Assembly (NCBI GenBank): GCA_028622995.1
Contig: JAJQJQ010000003.1
Location: 3,596,001-3,660,000, forward strand
DNA length: 64,000 nucleotides
Reading direction: 5' to 3'
Origin: Panagrolaimus kolymaensis
Lineage: Eukaryota > Nematoda > Chromadorea > Rhabditida > Panagrolaimidae
In this document: piece by piece, positions 61,760-64,000 of the stretch
How the letters are laid out: every line of letters begins with the position of its first letter
Position numbering within the stretch: the first letter of the stretch is position 1
Translations under genes and position numbers: made by a program
The notes under the pieces: generated by a model
What the model was told of the DNA's origin: nothing
The model's database searches: none
Seen by the model: the letters and a program-made list of their open reading frames with translations, nothing else

Positions 61760-63012
61760 TTAGAGAGCTCGAACATTTACAACAGGCTTCATTTTCTTTT
61801 TTTCAGTAGCTTGCATTTCTAAAACTTGTTTAAGGCGATCAGTGTATTTAACGGATTGTTTAAGATAATTTCCATCTTGGTCAAATACTTTAGCAAATTC
61901 GCCGCCAAGATTATGAAGTAATTTGCCAAAAGCTAAGCGAGCTTTAAAATATTCAATTGCGCCCTGGATTATTGTCTTGTCTCTGTAATGAATTATTTTA
62001 ATTTAGTATTTTTTAAAAACGAGAAAGGTAAATAAATTTATACTCTTCCAAAATATTTCGATCCCTTTTTAACTTTCGAATTCCAGATTCAAGTGTGAGT
62101 ACATAATAAGCAATGCAACATCCAATAGCGCCAGCAACAACTAAAGCATACCACGCTCCAAAATATTTTGTAATTACTTGGTAAATGGGGTAACTTAGAT
62201 AATAACTTGCAGTTCCAACAGCTGATGGAATAAAGATATGTGTGACGCTAAAATATTTTACCATATTAAATGAAAAAATATATATATATAAAAAGTTTAT
62301 CTAAAAGAATTTATGGGGCAGAAGTGTGTAGCTTCATTTACTTACGATTCAGATTGAAAAATTTCACGTCGAAGGGTAAAAACACGAGCGGATTCTGTTA
62401 ATAAAACCTTTTCTAACTCTTTTTCATTGATATTTGAAGTTTCAACAACACCATTCAATTTGCTAAAAAAAATTTTTACAATGATAATAATGACATTAGT
62501 AAACGAAAAAAAAAACACACAGTTCTTTAACAAGATCAAGCAAGTTAGAATGGTTAGCTTTTAGTTCATTAGCATTTTTGATGGTAGATATAACTGGAAA
62601 TTGAAATTCACTTCCAGATTGAAACATGAATGAACCATATGTACGTGGTTCGAGATTATCAATCAATGAAGCCCTAAACTAAAAAAAATAGGTAGTTGAG
62701 TACGATGAAATGAGATATGGAGAAAAACTAACGTTGACATTTTGGAATTCTTTATCATGTCTTGTAATCAATGTCGAAAATTCTTTATCAAGACTATCGA
62801 CTAAACTATCAGGAACTTTGGTATTACTTCTCCATACAAAATAGCGACTTATTATAAAATTATCTCGAAAACCTAATAACTACGAAAATAACCATTAACT
62901 TTTATTTAAAAATTTACGTACCATCAATAGCTAAATATCCACAAATAGCTGCTGGAGCTATAGATAAATATAATTGTAATGGATTATTTCTTAAAAAGTT
63001 CGGAGCTGCCAT
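61760..63012 (-). CDS. Second, divergent TMEM177-like membrane protein
   Basis: Minus-strand exons: 63012-62922, 62872-62733, 62678-62521, 62462-62346, 62247-62044, 61982-61760; 310 aa, phases close. Layout matches TMEM177: N-terminal hydrophobic segment (LSIAPAAICGYLAID), a soluble part of about 140 residues, two adjacent hydrophobic helices near residues 160-225 (VGTASYYLSYPIYQVI; GAWYALVVAGAIGCCIAYYVL), then a C-terminal block GAIEYFKARLAFGKLLHNLGGE, which aligns with the GGLEYYWKMLKRN block of the neighbour. Sequence identity is low, so paralogy is an inference from order and this block. The basic C-terminus and absence of a secretory signal are compatible with mitochondria. Confidence 0.55.
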
Positions 63013-63640
63013 GATTTGTTAAATGTAGTGGGTGTTGGGAAATAAACGAGGTTGAGCGTATCAGATGCTTAGTTTTATGAATGTGAAAGGTAAAGTTTTG
63101 GCTTGGAATAATATTTAAGCCGGTAGAATGAAGAAATGGAACAACTTCCGAATAAATCAAAAAATAAAGATAAAAGCTGAAAATAATGGAAGAATAATTT
63201 AATGGACTAAAAAATCCTTTTTCTTATTCAATTATTTTGGCCTTTGCTCTTTCACAGCTATTATGAAGTGATAGGTCGATGATAAATAAACAATTTATGA
63301 GTAGTTTATTCGATAGCAGAACAATTTTTTTAAGGGGATATTAACAACAGTAAATAAAGTTTGATGATGCTAAAATACTGAATTCTTTTATTTTTTGCGT
63401 TGATGAATTCCGCCTCTTTTTTGTTATAAAAAAGAAATGTATTTTTTTGAACGCATTTTTTAGTGTATTTTTTTCGCGCCAAGAGTTTGTCTTCCATAGT
63501 GGAGCTCTAAAAAAAGTTTTTTCTTTCATTCTTCAAAGTTGATTCCGCTGTTTTACTTTTTTTTTTTGCCATCAACAGCATCTTTAACATTCATTTGTTT
63601 TGGATAGTTAATATTGGTATTAACATTCAACACAAAGTTG
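63013..63640. promoter_or_regulatory. Divergent promoter region at the right end
   Basis: 630 bp between divergent genes, AT-rich, with a small CGCGCC-containing patch near 63474. A frame on the minus strand at 63341-63529 is compositional. No specific site assigned. Confidence 0.35.
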
Positions 63641-63954
63641 ATGTTTTTCTCGTGGTCATTATTTGCTAGAAGAAGAGAAGATATACGTCCATTGTATCGT
63701 CGAATATTCACACATAAACGCTTAGATATTGCTCATAAAAGTTTGTTTTATGCTGATTTTTTTATCTATTAACTTTTACTTTTTTTTTCAGTTGCTGTTC
63801 GTACCATTTTCGGCTTTCTTCTCTTCAGTACATCCTATTGTATTACCAACGGAATTATCTATTACAAGTATATTCGACCATTAAAACGAGAAGAACGTGA
63901 AATTCTAGAAAGAGAACTTATTGAAGCTGATCGAGCTGGTTTTCATATTAATAA
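63641..63954 (+). CDS. Small membrane protein, 3'-partial
   Basis: Exons 63641-63740 and 63792-63954 join in phase; a further exon should follow donor GTAAG at 63955 and lies outside the window. The 87 visible residues start MFFSWSLFARRRED, with a basic N-terminal region (HKRLDIAHK), one TM segment at about residues 36-55 (TIFGFLLFSTSYCITNGIIYY) and a charged helix (LKREEREILERELIEADRAG). Topology resembles small mitochondrial inner-membrane proteins, but I do not recognise the family. Confidence 0.6.
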
Positions 63955-64000
63955 GTAAGCTTCTTTGCCATGATTGTTTGTTGTTATTTCACATTCACTT

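Noticed and set aside
62640..62665. GGTTCGA motif suggesting a tRNA T-loop
   Set aside because: Lies within the coding exon of the second TMEM177-like gene on the other strand and no cloverleaf can be drawn.

Overview
The window reads as nuclear DNA of an AT-rich nematode. Genes are compact, introns are mostly 45-60 bp with acceptors of the form TTTTAG, and many start codons lie just after an acceptor-like AG, as expected with spliced-leader trans-splicing. Several predicted proteins belong to nematode-enriched types (LIN-66-like, CPG4-type and multi-Cys secreted proteins, nematode-style F-box). The species cannot be named from sequence alone; a tylenchid or other AT-rich clade IV nematode is a guess. 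Gene models were built by joining exons by hand and checking that splice phases close; products are recognised by remembered family similarity, not by a search.

Layout. 1-2.3 kb: CFP1/CXXC1 (+, 5' end outside the window). 2.5-4.8 kb: mitochondrial ABC transporter ABCB8 (-). 5.6-8.2 kb: glutamine:fructose-6-phosphate amidotransferase (+). 9.7-11.5 kb: LIN-66-like protein (+), followed by 2.9 kb of T-rich non-coding DNA. 14.4-15.8 kb: FEZF-type zinc finger repressor (+). 17.8-19.5 kb: ALG1 (+). 20.1-23.1 kb: USO1/p115 (+). 24.1-24.7 kb: SKP1-related protein (+). 25.0-25.3 kb: small membrane protein (+). 25.6-26.8 kb: V-ATPase accessory subunit ATP6AP1 (-). 27.4-29.2 kb: orphan protein (+). 30.0-30.8 kb: secreted Cys-rich protein (+). 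30.9-32.8 kb: biogenic amine GPCR (-). 36.3-37.7 kb: astacin protease with ShK domains (-).

38.6-53.25 kb is the odd part. Two nearly identical 197-bp arms in inverted orientation enclose about 14.25 kb. Inside are a galectin-like ORF, an orphan ORF, an F-box protein with HAT-like repeats, a CPG4-type membrane-anchored protein, a TRMT10C-like protein that seems N-terminally short, a coiled-coil/KH protein, a 1.7-kb minisatellite whose every unit carries a palindrome, a cluster of perfect hairpins, and an internal fragment of the helicase DHX37 that ends at the right arm. This looks like a mobile or rearranged island that carries captured gene pieces, but two independent repeat insertions or an assembly artefact are not excluded.

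53.5-64 kb returns to conserved genes: cyclin Y (+), PITHD1 (+), a trypsin-like secreted protease (+), TMEM144 (-), TMEM177 (-), a 628-bp non-autonomous hAT transposon with 8-bp target duplications, a second TMEM177-like gene (-), and the start of a small membrane protein gene (+). Most genes are unrelated housekeeping functions (glycan precursor synthesis by GFAT and ALG1, Golgi tethering by USO1, mitochondrial proteins ABCB8, TMEM177 and possibly TRMT10C). One plausible operon is TMEM177 to TMEM144.
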